Positions 47,104 through 56,231 of a stretch of DNA of 64,000 bases are shown here, piece after piece. The first letter of the stretch is position 1, and each line of letters starts with the position of its first letter. Origin of the DNA: Qipengyuania vulgaris. GTDB taxonomy: Bacteria; Pseudomonadota; Alphaproteobacteria; Sphingomonadales; Sphingomonadaceae. The translations under genes were made by a program, and so were the position numbers. Below the pieces are notes generated by a model. It did not search any database. It worked only from the letters and a program-made list of their open reading frames with translations, and had not been told where the DNA came from. Where the stretch lies: positions 868,001-932,000 of the forward strand of contig CCSI01000001.1 in assembly GCA_000756795.1 (NCBI GenBank), read 5' to 3'.

Positions 47104-48852
47104 GTGTCGGAAGAGCGCAGCGGTGCTGCCATATTGATCGAATGCCTCAAGCGGCAGGGCGTCGAATTCGTGTTCGGCTATCCCGGCGGCGCGGTGCTGC
47201 CGATCTATGACGAGCTCTTCGCCGACAGCGATATCCGCCATATCCTTGTGCGCCACGAAGCAGGCGCGGCACATGCAGCGGAAGGCTATGCGCGCTCGAC
47301 CGGAAAGCCCGGCGTGGTGCTGGTCACTTCCGGCCCCGGCGCGACCAATGCGGTAACCGGCATTGCCGATGCCTACATGGACTCCATCCCGATGGTGGTC
47401 ATCACGGGACAGGTGCCGACCGGCCTCATCGGCACCGATGCTTTCCAGGAAGCCGATACGGTCGGCCTCACCCGCCATTGCTCCAAGCACAATTACCTCG
47501 TGAAGGACCCCGAGCGGCTGCGCGCCACCATCGAGGAAGCCTTCCGGATCGCGACAACGGGCCGCCCCGGTCCGGTGGTGGTCGACATTCCCAAGGACGT
47601 GCAGATCGCGCTCGCCGAATGGAGCGAGCAGGACGAAGCGCCCCTCCCCTCGCACCGCTACCAGCCGCGCATGGTCGGTGCGGCGGACGAGATTGCCGAA
47701 GCGGTCGAGATGCTCGCCAAGGCAGAGCGCCCCGTGTTCTACACTGGCGGCGGTGTCATCAACGCCGGGCCCCGCGCTTCGGAGAGCTTGCGCAAGCTCC
47801 AGCGCGCGACCGGCGCCCCGGTGACGAGCACGCTGATGGGTCTGGGTGCCTTCCCCGCCCACCATCCGGACTGGCTCGGCATGCTCGGCATGCACGGTAC
47901 CTACGAAGCCAATATGGCGATGAACCGTGCCGACCTCATTGTTGCAGTAGGCTCGCGCTTCGATGACCGCGTGACGGGCCGCCTCGACGCCTTTGCGCCC
48001 GAGGCAAAGAAAATCCACATCGACATCGACCGCGCGCAGATAAACAAGATTGTCCCCGTCGACCTCGGCATCGTGGGTGACTGCGGCCATGTGCTCGACC
48101 AGCTGCTCGAAGGCTGGGGCAGCCGCAAGGGGCGCGACCTTTCGGAATGGAAGGCGCGCATCCTCGGCTGGAAGGCGCGCGACTGTCTCGCCTATCCGGA
48201 GAAGTCCGAGCAAATCATGCCGCAGAAGAGCATCGAGCGCCTCTTCGCGCTGACGAAGGACCGCGATCCCATCATCACCACCGAGGTCGGCCAGCACCAG
48301 ATGTGGGCGGCGCAGTATTTCGGCTTCATGGGCCCGAACAAATGGCTCACCAGCGGCGGTCTCGGCACGATGGGCTATGGCCTGCCCGCAGCCATCGGTG
48401 CGCAACTGGGTAATCCCGACAGCCTCGTCATCGATATCGCGGGCGAAGCGAGCATCCAGATGAACATCCAGGAGCTCGGCACGGCGAGCCAGTTCCGCCT
48501 GCCGGTGAAGGTGTTCATCCTCAACAATGAATATATGGGCATGGTCCGCCAGTGGCAGGAACTGACCTATGAAAGCCGCTATTCGAACAGCTATTCCGAC
48601 AGCCTGCCCGATTTCGTGAAGCTGGCCGAAGCCTATGGCTGGAAAGGCATCCGCATCGAGGACGAAAACCAGCTCGACGCCGGTATCGAGGCCATGCTCG
48701 CGCATGACGGGCCGGTCATCGTCGATTGTCAGGTGGCCAAGGAAGCCAACTGCTTCCCCATGATCCCCAGCGGCGCGGCGCATACCGACATGCTGCTCTA
48801 CGGCGACCAGGTCGGCGGCACGATGGACGACGAAGCGAAGGCACTCGTATAA
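47104..48852 (+). CDS. ilvB: Acetolactate synthase large subunit
   Basis: IlvB is the TPP enzyme that makes acetolactate or acetohydroxybutyrate for valine, leucine and isoleucine. The 582-residue protein has [34 protein letters not shown] with the TPP-activating Glu, [20 protein letters not shown], and [11 protein letters not shown]. The C-terminal TPP domain has [18 protein letters not shown]. The Mg-TPP motif reads AGEAS instead of the usual AGDAS. The start is GTG with a strong GGAGGAAA. It is followed by a one-base-overlapping unknown gene and then ilvN. Confidence 0.96.
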   Translation: MSEERSGAAILIECLKRQGVEFVFGYPGGAVLPIYDELFADSDIRHILVRHEAGAAHAAEGYARSTGKPGVVLVTSGPGATNAVTGIADAYMDSIPMVVITGQVPTGLIGTDAFQEADTVGLTRHCSKHNYLVKDPERLRATIEEAFRIATTGRPGPVVVDIPKDVQIALAEWSEQDEAPLPSHRYQPRMVGAADEIAEAVEMLAKAERPVFYTGGGVINAGPRASESLRKLQRATGAPVTSTLMGLGAFPAHHPDWLGMLGMHGTYEANMAMNRADLIVAVGSRFDDRVTGRLDAFAPEAKKIHIDIDRAQINKIVPVDLGIVGDCGHVLDQLLEGWGSRKGRDLSEWKARILGWKARDCLAYPEKSEQIMPQKSIERLFALTKDRDPIITTEVGQHQMWAAQYFGFMGPNKWLTSGGLGTMGYGLPAAIGAQLGNPDSLVIDIAGEASIQMNIQELGTASQFRLPVKVFILNNEYMGMVRQWQELTYESRYSNSYSDSLPDFVKLAEAYGWKGIRIEDENQLDAGIEAMLAHDGPVIVDCQVAKEANCFPMIPSGAAHTDMLLYGDQVGGTMDDEAKALV

Positions 48853-49148
48853 TGGTTATCTCGAAGGAACTTCCCGCGGCGCTCGCCGCCAAGGCCCAGC
48901 GCCGCAACTGGTACACCCGCGAGAATGCGGAGCAGCTGCTCGACTGGATCGAAGAGACCGGCCAGCGCTTCCTCGGCGTCGATGTGGCGCAGGCGCAGGA
49001 AGACGGCAGCTGGTTGCTCATCGACGAGGGGTTGGACCTTTCGCGCCAGACCGAGAATTTCGAAGCCGTGCGTCGTGGCCGCCAGTTCATCGCCGAATAT
49101 GACGGCGCGGGCCGTATGTTCGCGCCCGTATGGCAGGACCGCGGCTGA
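48852..49148 (+). CDS. Unknown protein encoded between ilvB and ilvN
   Basis: This is a 98-residue soluble, mildly acidic protein, probably mixed alpha/beta. It contains LAAKAQRRNWYTRENAEQLL, DWIEETGQRFLGVDVAQAQ and DEGLDLSRQTENFEAVRRG. I do not recognise a family. Its ATG overlaps the ilvB stop by one base (TAATG) and its stop overlaps the ilvN start (TGATG). It is therefore embedded in the acetolactate synthase operon and translated with both subunits. A role in acetolactate synthase assembly is possible but only inferred from position. Confidence 0.75.
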   Translation: MVISKELPAALAAKAQRRNWYTRENAEQLLDWIEETGQRFLGVDVAQAQEDGSWLLIDEGLDLSRQTENFEAVRRGRQFIAEYDGAGRMFAPVWQDRG

Positions 49149-49663
49149 TGAAGATCGCCCAGCAGGCCAGCGAGCGGCACGTCCTCAATGTGATCGTCGA
49201 CAACGAGGCGGGTATCCTTGCGAAGATATCCGGCCTCTTCACCGCCCGCGGCTACAACATCGACAGTCTGACCGTGGCCGACATTTCCGAAGACCACGCC
49301 ATCAGCCGCATCACCGTGGTGACCCGCGGGCCGGAGCCGGTCATCGACCAGATCCGCGCCCAGCTCGAACGTCTCGTGCCCGTGCACCGGGTCATCGACC
49401 TCACCGAAAGCGGCGCGCATGTCGAGCGCGAGCTGGCGCTGGTGAAGGTGGCGGGAAAGGGAGACGCGCGCGTCGAGGCACTGCGCATAGCCGAACTCTT
49501 CCGCGCCAACGTCGTCGACACAACCACCGAAAGCTTCGTGTTCGAGCTCACCGGCTCGCCCGACAAGGTGGACAGCTTCATCGCCCTGATGCGCGAATTG
49601 GGCCTTGTGGAAGTCGGACGTTCAGGCATCGTGGGGATGATGCGTGGACCCGGAGCCGAATGA
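49148..49663 (+). CDS. ilvN: Acetolactate synthase small (regulatory) subunit
   Basis: IlvN activates the catalytic subunit and confers valine feedback inhibition. The 171-residue protein has an N-terminal ACT domain (HVLNVIVDNEAGILAKISGL, FTARGYNIDSLTVADIS) and a C-terminal ACT-like domain (LALVKVAGKGDARVEALRIA, GRSGIVGMMRG). The length is normal. The start overlaps the preceding stop, and the next gene overlaps by ATGA. Confidence 0.96.
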   Translation: MKIAQQASERHVLNVIVDNEAGILAKISGLFTARGYNIDSLTVADISEDHAISRITVVTRGPEPVIDQIRAQLERLVPVHRVIDLTESGAHVERELALVKVAGKGDARVEALRIAELFRANVVDTTTESFVFELTGSPDKVDSFIALMRELGLVEVGRSGIVGMMRGPGAE

Positions 49664-50091
49664 TGAAAAGAGTAATTTTCGCCGTCTTGCTGGGGTCGCT
49701 TGGGGTACCCATCGCGGCGGCAGACCGGTCACATCCGGACCTCGAAAGCTGCATAGAAGAAGCAGGACCCGTCGATCTGTCGGTCCGTGACTGCTATGTC
49801 GAATTGGCTGCCTCCGAAGACGCTCGCCTAAATCAGGCTTGGCGCGATTTGATGACCGTGGTGGGAGGAAAGTCTTCGGCTCAGGGGGCTGCTCTACTTG
49901 CCGAACAACGGGCTTGGCTCATCTATCGGGACGCTGCTTGCTGGCACTACGTCTCATCGACCCCGTCAGGTACGCTCGACCGTCTCCAGCAACAAATGTG
50001 CTACTCCGAAATCATTTCGCAACGCGCCGATTACGTCGAGGAGCTTGCCTCGATGTATCTCGGCATGATGCGCGCTCAATCCGAAGATTAG
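49660..50091 (+). CDS. Exported LprI-like (DUF1311) cysteine-containing protein
   Basis: The 143-residue protein has a short signal peptide (KRVIFAVLLGSLGVPIAAAD). The mature part has four cysteines in LESCIEEAGPVDLSVRDCYV, CWHYVSS and MCYSEI. The RLNQAWRDLM and LLAEQRAWLIYRDAACWHY segments fit the DUF1311/LprI lysozyme-inhibitor-like family. It is translationally coupled to ilvN (ATGA) and lies 9 bp before ilvC, an odd place for a periplasmic protein. Wet function is unknown. Confidence 0.78.
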   Translation: MMKRVIFAVLLGSLGVPIAAADRSHPDLESCIEEAGPVDLSVRDCYVELAASEDARLNQAWRDLMTVVGGKSSAQGAALLAEQRAWLIYRDAACWHYVSSTPSGTLDRLQQQMCYSEIISQRADYVEELASMYLGMMRAQSED

Positions 50092-51135
<1,044 letters not shown>

Positions 51136-51179
51136 CGGGATAGGTCGCGCCCAGACGTGTTTCTTGGGAGAGGATGCAC

Positions 51180-51779
51180 ATGGGCGCGACCGACGACCTC
51201 CATTTCGAATGCCAATGCGGCGCAGTCGCGGGCGAACTCTGCGAAGTCGGCCCGAAACAGGGCGACCGCTACACCTGCTATTGCAACGATTGCCGCGATT
51301 TCCTCCGGCTGATGGACCGCGAGGATGCGCTAGACAGCGCGGGCGGCTGCTCGGTCTACCAGACACGCGTTGGCCACCTTCATATCGACAAGGGGCTGGA
51401 CAGCCTGGCCTGCATCAACCTCACCGGCGGCCAATTGCTGCGCTGGTATTGCGGGACCTGCCGCACGCCACTGTTCAACACGATGGACAATGGACGCTGG
51501 CCTTTCCTCTCGATGGTAACGACCAGCATCGACGAGGAGGCACGTGACAGGGTCCTCGGCCCACCGCGCGGCAGTGTTTTCGCCAAATTTGCTACCGGTC
51601 CGGATGTGGTCACCCCGCCCGTTTCGGCTTTCACCATGATACGCCGGGTCATCGCGCGCCTCTTCGCCGACCGTTTTTCCGGCGCGCGCAAGGGCTTCCA
51701 GCTGTTCGACCCGGCAAGCGCCGCTCCGATTGCAGAGCCGCGGCTAATCGACCCGGATGAGCGTGCCGCGCTAAAGTGA
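51180..51779 (+). CDS. DUF6151 family protein (GFA/CENP-V-like)
   Basis: The 199-residue protein has two cysteine pairs likely to bind zinc: FECQCGAVAGEL with YTCYCNDCRDFLRL, and WYCGTCRTPLFNT. This is the pattern of glutathione-dependent formaldehyde-activating (GFA) relatives and DUF6151. The function is unknown. An ATG two codons upstream sits directly on the GGAGAGG ribosome site, so this second ATG, six bases away, is preferred. It follows ilvC by 44 bp. Confidence 0.82.
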   Translation: MGATDDLHFECQCGAVAGELCEVGPKQGDRYTCYCNDCRDFLRLMDREDALDSAGGCSVYQTRVGHLHIDKGLDSLACINLTGGQLLRWYCGTCRTPLFNTMDNGRWPFLSMVTTSIDEEARDRVLGPPRGSVFAKFATGPDVVTPPVSAFTMIRRVIARLFADRFSGARKGFQLFDPASAAPIAEPRLIDPDERAALK

Positions 51780-51782
51780 CCT

Positions 51783-51799
51783 CACGGTTTCATACCGTG
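51783..51799 (+). other. Short perfect hairpin between DUF6151 and YceI genes
   Basis: CACGGT and ACCGTG pair around TTCAT just after the DUF6151 stop. There is no T-run, so termination is uncertain. The rest of the 74-bp gap holds the GGGAG ribosome site of the YceI gene. Confidence 0.45.
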
Positions 51800-51853
51800 G
51801 AACACTGCCTGCGATCGCGCTTTCCATAGTCAAATCTGAACGGGAGCCAATGT

Positions 51854-52495
51854 ATGAACAAGCCGCTTGTCGCCCTTGCCCTGACAGCCTCGGCCACGCT
51901 GGCCGCAGGCACTATTGCCGCGCAGCAGCCGCAGATTCCCGGACAGGTCGATGCCTCACGCGTCATTGCGGGCGAATACAAGCTCGACCCTTCGCACACG
52001 CTGGTGAGCTGGCAGGTGAGCCATTTCGGCTTCAACGACTATTTCGGCCTCTTCGGCGATATCGAAGGTACGCTGACCCTCGATCCGACGGACATCGGTG
52101 CGACCAGTTTCGACATTACTGTTCCGATCACCAGCGTCGCAGTGCCGAGCGAAGGCCTGCGCGAACACCTGCTGCGCCCAGGGAAAGAAGGTGCCTCGCC
52201 CGATTTCTTCGGACCCGAGCCAGCACCTGCGCGCTTCGTGTCGACTTCGGTACGCCGCACGAGCAACACCACCGCCGTTGCCTCGGGACAGTTGACGATG
52301 AACGGCAATACCGCTCCTGTCACCATGCTGGTGGAGTTCACCGGCGCGGGCGAAAATCCGATGAGCAAGGCGCAGACCGTAGGCTTCCACGCGCGCGCGA
52401 CCATCGACCGCACGCAGTGGGGCATCGATTATGCGGCGCCCATGGTCGGCAGTGACGTGGATCTGGAAATCAGCGCCGCGTTCGAAAAGCAGTAA
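51854..52495 (+). CDS. YceI family periplasmic protein
   Basis: The 213-residue secreted lipocalin-like protein has a signal peptide (MNKPLVALALTASATLAAG, cut near IAAQQ). The YceI beta-barrel has EYKLDPSHTLVSWQVSHFGF, YFGLFGDIEGTLTLDPTD, and FHARATIDRTQWGIDY. YceI proteins bind polyisoprenoid-type lipids and are often induced by stress or high pH. The cargo here is unknown. A very stable inverted repeat lies just past the stop. Confidence 0.93.
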   Translation: MNKPLVALALTASATLAAGTIAAQQPQIPGQVDASRVIAGEYKLDPSHTLVSWQVSHFGFNDYFGLFGDIEGTLTLDPTDIGATSFDITVPITSVAVPSEGLREHLLRPGKEGASPDFFGPEPAPARFVSTSVRRTSNTTAVASGQLTMNGNTAPVTMLVEFTGAGENPMSKAQTVGFHARATIDRTQWGIDYAAPMVGSDVDLEISAAFEKQ

Positions 52496-52514
52496 GGCCG
52501 TTTTCCCCTCGACA

Positions 52515-52552
52515 TCCTCATCGGCAGGCGGCATCCCGCCTGCCGATGGGGG
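52515..52552 (+). promoter_or_regulatory. Long hairpin covering the start codon of the DUF4329 gene
   Basis: ATCGGCAGGCGG and CCGCCTGCCGAT pair perfectly around CATC. The stem extends outward with CCTC/GGGG-type pairs to about 17 bp. The right arm contains the ATG of the next gene. No T-run follows. It may occlude initiation, or simply serve as the 3' end of the YceI mRNA. Confidence 0.65.
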
Positions 52553-53142
52553 ACGCACACACCAACAAGCTGCTCTACGTGCTCTGCGCGATTGCCTTCG
52601 CCGCGGTCATCTTCAACCAGCTGACCCGCGAACGCTCGCCCGCTTATGAGCCACAGTCGAGCCTCGACGAGATCACCCGCTACACCCGCGCGACGCTCGA
52701 GGACTTGCAAGAGCGCTCGATCACGCAGAACCAGGAATTCTGCGGCGTTGTCTATGAAGACGAGGCGGGCGACCTCCATACCTCCAGAATTTATGATGGC
52801 ACACGCGCGACCTGCGCTTTCGACTGGGGCCTCCCGCTCGGCAACAATGTCGTTGCCAGCTTCCACACGCATGGCGGCTACGACGTCGGGTTCGACAGCG
52901 AAATGCCTTCAATTGAGGACCTCGCCAGCGATATCGATGCGCGCATCTACGGCTTCATTTCCACCCCGGGCGGTCGTCTCTGGCAAACCGACTGGCGAGA
53001 AGAAACCGCAACCCAGATTTGCGGCGAAGGCTGCCTCAAGCAGGACCCGCGCTATGCCGGTACGCAGAAAGAGCGGCTTGCCCTCTCCTACACATTCGAT
53101 GACTTGCAGACGCGCGGTGGCTACGGCACTCGGGCGGAGTGA
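52546..53142 (+). CDS. DUF4329 membrane-anchored protein with JAMM-like motif
   Basis: The 198-residue protein has an N-terminal membrane anchor (KLLYVLCAIAFAAVIF) and an external domain with FCGVVYEDEAGDLHTS, VVASFHTHGGYDVG and PSIEDLASDIDARIYGFIS. The spaced residues H107, H109, S122 and D125, with an upstream glutamate, recall the JAB/MPN metalloprotease site. DUF4329 is a known but uncharacterized family. Its start lies in a strong hairpin, and its stop overlaps the next GTG by 4 bp, coupling it to the hydroxy-acid oxidase. Confidence 0.78.
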   Translation: MGDAHTNKLLYVLCAIAFAAVIFNQLTRERSPAYEPQSSLDEITRYTRATLEDLQERSITQNQEFCGVVYEDEAGDLHTSRIYDGTRATCAFDWGLPLGNNVVASFHTHGGYDVGFDSEMPSIEDLASDIDARIYGFISTPGGRLWQTDWREETATQICGEGCLKQDPRYAGTQKERLALSYTFDDLQTRGGYGTRAE

Positions 53143-54287
53143 GACTGTCCGATTGCCATAACATCGACGATTTTCGCACGCTGGCGAAGAAGCGACTGCC
53201 GTGGCCGGTGTTCGACTATATCGACGGCGCAGCGGATGACGAGCTGACCAAAGCGCGCAACACCAGCGCCTTCGACGATGTCGACCTTGTGCCCGACGTG
53301 CTGGCGGGCGTGGAAACCATCGACACCAGCTGCACCATCATGGGCTGCCGCAGCGAACTGCCACTGATGCTCAGCCCGACCGCGCTCCAGCGTGCTTTCC
53401 ACCGCGACGGCGAGCGGGCAGTGGCACAGGCGGCCGAGAAGTTCGGCGTGTGGTTCGGCATCTCCAGCCTCGCCACGCACTCCATCGAGGAAATCGCCGC
53501 GCTCACCAGCGCGCCCAAGCTTTTCCAGCTCTACGTCCACAAGGACAAGGGGTTAAACGCAAGCATGATAGAGCGCTGCAAGGCCGCCGACTTCGATGCC
53601 TTGGCGCTGACAGTGGACACAATCGTTTCGGGCAAGCGCGAGCGGTGCCTGCGCTCGGGCTTCACCACTCCGCCCCGCTTTTCGGCCAGTTCGCTGTGGA
53701 GCTACGCCACGCGCCCGCGCTGGACGCTGGACTATGTCTTCGGACCAAAATTCCGCCTGCCCAATCTCGACGGCTATGTCAGCGAAGGCACCGGCAAGGC
53801 GGTGAGCATCCAGGAATACTTCAATACCATGCTCGACACAGGCATGGACTGGGACACCGCCGCTCGCATTCGGCAGGACTGGGGCGGGACCTTTGCCCTC
53901 AAGGGCGTGATGAGCGCAGCCGATGCGCGCCGTGCGGTGGATATCGGGGCCGATGCCATCTGGATTTCCAACCATGGCGGCCGGCAATTGGATGGCAGCC
54001 GTGCGCCCTTCGACCAGCTGAAGGAAATCGTCGACGAGGTCGGCGGGGAAATCGAAATCATCCTCGACGGCGGTGTCAGGCGCGGTACGCATGTGATGAA
54101 AGCCCAAGCCATGGGGGCGACCGCGGCGTCCGGCGGCAGGCTCTACCTTTATGCTCTGGCGGCAGCGGGGCAAGATGGTGTCGAACGCGCCCTCACTATC
54201 CTGAAGGAAGAAATCGAGCGCGCCATGCGCCTCATGGGCGTCACCAGCGTGCAACAATTGAACCGCGAGCGGCTGCGCTTTCGATAA
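53139..54287 (+). CDS. FMN-dependent alpha-hydroxy acid dehydrogenase (LldD-like)
   Basis: This 382-residue TIM-barrel flavoenzyme oxidises an alpha-hydroxy acid, probably L-lactate. It has FDYIDGAADDELTKARNTSAF, LMLSPTALQRAFHRDGE, KLFQLYVHKDKG, and TLALTVDT-like ALALTVDTIVSGKRERC. The catalytic loop is WISNHGGRQLDGS with the active-site His, and the FMN-phosphate region is ASGGRLYLYALAAAG. The start is GTG, overlapping the DUF4329 stop. The substrate is inferred from family only. Confidence 0.92.
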   Translation: MRLSDCHNIDDFRTLAKKRLPWPVFDYIDGAADDELTKARNTSAFDDVDLVPDVLAGVETIDTSCTIMGCRSELPLMLSPTALQRAFHRDGERAVAQAAEKFGVWFGISSLATHSIEEIAALTSAPKLFQLYVHKDKGLNASMIERCKAADFDALALTVDTIVSGKRERCLRSGFTTPPRFSASSLWSYATRPRWTLDYVFGPKFRLPNLDGYVSEGTGKAVSIQEYFNTMLDTGMDWDTAARIRQDWGGTFALKGVMSAADARRAVDIGADAIWISNHGGRQLDGSRAPFDQLKEIVDEVGGEIEIILDGGVRRGTHVMKAQAMGATAASGGRLYLYALAAAGQDGVERALTILKEEIERAMRLMGVTSVQQLNRERLRFR

Positions 54288-54339
54288 TTTCGCAAACTCG
54301 CGCTTGAATTCGCGGCAATATTGCGCAATGCACAATGCC

Positions 54340-54387
54340 ATGACCCGCATCGGAACCCTACTGCGACTTACCCGCCCTTGGGCGTGA
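54340..54387 (+). CDS. Leader peptide of leuA (leucine attenuation)
   Basis: A short frame, MTRIGTLLRLTRPWA, ends at TGA 80 bp upstream of leuA. Three leucine codons (CTA, CTG, CTT) cluster in LLRL, including the rare CTA. An in-frame ATG four codons earlier could lengthen it to 19 residues. Its end overlaps the left arm of a mutually exclusive pair of hairpins. Stalling on scarce leucyl-tRNA would free that arm. This matches the logic of leu leaders described in proteobacteria. Confidence 0.7.
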   Translation: MTRIGTLLRLTRPWA

Positions 54388-54426
54388 CACAGGCGTGCCA
54401 TCAGGGTGCGCCGCGCACCCAAGGGC
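54374..54426 (+). promoter_or_regulatory. Mutually exclusive hairpins of the leuA attenuator
   Basis: GCCCTTGGG (54374-54382) pairs perfectly with CCCAAGGGC (54418-54426). Alternatively GGGTGCG (54404-54410) pairs with CGCACCC (54414-54420). The two stems share CCC at 54418-54420, so they compete. The leader-peptide stop lies just inside the first arm. No T-run follows either stem, so control may be by Rho or by access to leuA rather than by intrinsic termination. Confidence 0.65.
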
Positions 54427-54466
54427 AGACCCCGCGATAAGCCGCCACCGATACGAGTACTTACCC

Positions 54467-56149
54467 ATGTCCATGCTCAAGAACCCGAGCGTCAAATATT
54501 CGCCCTTCCCGCAGGTCCCGCTTGGCGACCGGCAATGGCCCACACGCACCATCACTGCCCCGCCCCGGTGGCTCTCGACCGACCTTCGCGACGGCAACCA
54601 GGCGATTGTCGACCCGATGGATGCGCACAAGAAGAACCGCTTCTTCGACCTGCTTGTCGAGGTTGGCGTGAAGGAAATCGAGGTCGGCTTCCCCAGCGCG
54701 GGCGCGACCGAGTTCGATTTCATCTCCGGCCTCGTGAAGTCGGGCCGCATCCCTGACGACGTCATCGTGCAGGTACTGACGCAGAGCCGCGAAGACCTCA
54801 TCCGCACCAGCTTCGCCAGCCTCACCGGTGCACGGGCGGCCATCGTCCACCTCTACAACGCCGTCAGCCCCGCTTGGCGCGAGGTCGTCTTCAGCATGAC
54901 CAGGGATCAGGTGCGCGATATCGCGGTGCACGGCGCGAAGGTCATGCGCGACGAGGCGGGCATGCAGCCCGGTACCGACTGGCATTTCCAGTATTCGCCG
55001 GAGACCTTCTCGACCGCCGAGCTCGATTTCAGCCTCGAGGTCTGCGAGGCGGTGATGGAAGTCCTCGCCCCCACGCCCGAACATCCCATCATCCTCAACC
55101 TGCCCGCCACGGTCGAGGCGGCGACACCGAACATCTACGCCGACCAAGTCGAGTATTTTATCCGCAACCTGCCGAACCGCGAGAGCGCGGTCATCTCCCT
55201 CCACACGCATAACGACCGCGGCACGGGCGTGGCGGCAGCCGAACTCGCGTTGATGGCGGGCGCGGACCGCGTCGAAGGCTGCCTGTTCGGCAATGGCGAG
55301 CGCACGGGCAATTGCTGCCTCGTGACGATGGCGCTCAACATGTACACGCAAGGCGTCGACCCGAAGCTCGACTTCTCCGATATCGACCGCGTCATTGAGA
55401 CGGTGGAATATTGCAACGAATTGCCGGTACACCAGCGCCACCCCTATGGCGGCGAGCTGGTCTACACAGCCTTCTCCGGCAGCCACCAGGACGCCATCAA
55501 GAAGGGCTTCGCCGCGAACGAGCGCCAGAACGACCCGCACTGGCGCGTGCCCTACCTCCCCATCGACCCCGCAGACCTCGGACGCAGCTACGAAGCCGTC
55601 ATCCGCGTCAATTCGCAGTCGGGCAAAGGCGGGTTTGCGTGGGTGCTCGAGCAGGACCAGGGCCTCAAGCTGCCGAAGAAGATGCAGGCCGATTTCAGCC
55701 CGCACGTCCAGCGCATGGCCGACGACCTCGGCCGCGAACTCAATGCTGCCGACATCTGGCAGGCGTTCAAACAGGCCTATCACGTCCAGACCGAGGAAAA
55801 GCACTTCCAGTTGGTCGACTATGAAGAGCGCCGCGCGATGGACGGCACGCGCCTGTTCAGCGGCACGATTGCCGTGAAGGGACAGGAGCAGAGCGTCTCT
55901 GGCCGCGGCAACGGCCTTATCTCATCCGTCCTCTCGACCATCGAGGACAGCTTCGGCCTCGCCTTGGAAATCGTCGACTACACCGAACACGCGCTCACAA
56001 CCGGGCGCGACAGCCGGGCAGCGGCCTATCTCGAATGCCGGACACCCGATGGGCGGACCATCTGGGGCGTAGGCATCGACGAGGACGTCGCAACCGCCAG
56101 TGTACGCGCGGTCCTCAGCGCGGCCAATTCCGCGGTTTCTGACGCATGA
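54467..56149 (+). CDS. leuA: 2-isopropylmalate synthase (long, fungal-like type)
   Basis: LeuA condenses acetyl-CoA with 2-ketoisovalerate, the first committed step to leucine. The 560-residue protein has WLSTDLRDGNQAIVDPM with the metal and catalytic residues, IEVGFPSAGATEFDF, and SLHTHNDRGTGVAAAELALM. GADRVEGCLFGNGERTGNC and the C-terminal regulatory domain (about 430-560), which binds leucine, follow. The start MSMLKNPSVKYSPFPQVPL fits the type 2 family. It sits behind the leader peptide and competing hairpins. Confidence 0.96.
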   Translation: MSMLKNPSVKYSPFPQVPLGDRQWPTRTITAPPRWLSTDLRDGNQAIVDPMDAHKKNRFFDLLVEVGVKEIEVGFPSAGATEFDFISGLVKSGRIPDDVIVQVLTQSREDLIRTSFASLTGARAAIVHLYNAVSPAWREVVFSMTRDQVRDIAVHGAKVMRDEAGMQPGTDWHFQYSPETFSTAELDFSLEVCEAVMEVLAPTPEHPIILNLPATVEAATPNIYADQVEYFIRNLPNRESAVISLHTHNDRGTGVAAAELALMAGADRVEGCLFGNGERTGNCCLVTMALNMYTQGVDPKLDFSDIDRVIETVEYCNELPVHQRHPYGGELVYTAFSGSHQDAIKKGFAANERQNDPHWRVPYLPIDPADLGRSYEAVIRVNSQSGKGGFAWVLEQDQGLKLPKKMQADFSPHVQRMADDLGRELNAADIWQAFKQAYHVQTEEKHFQLVDYEERRAMDGTRLFSGTIAVKGQEQSVSGRGNGLISSVLSTIEDSFGLALEIVDYTEHALTTGRDSRAAAYLECRTPDGRTIWGVGIDEDVATASVRAVLSAANSAVSDA

Positions 56150-56231
56150 ATTGAATAATTAAGTCCAGTTTTGGGCCAGATGTCGGATACGTACTTTGCG
56201 AACTGGGTATTTTTCGACTACCTACTGGCTC

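Noticed and set aside
47023-48783. A 586-residue minus-strand open frame opposite ilvB
   Set aside because: It is a shadow of a highly expressed GC-rich gene. The composition (Asp/His/Ala/Arg-rich) is typical of antisense translation.
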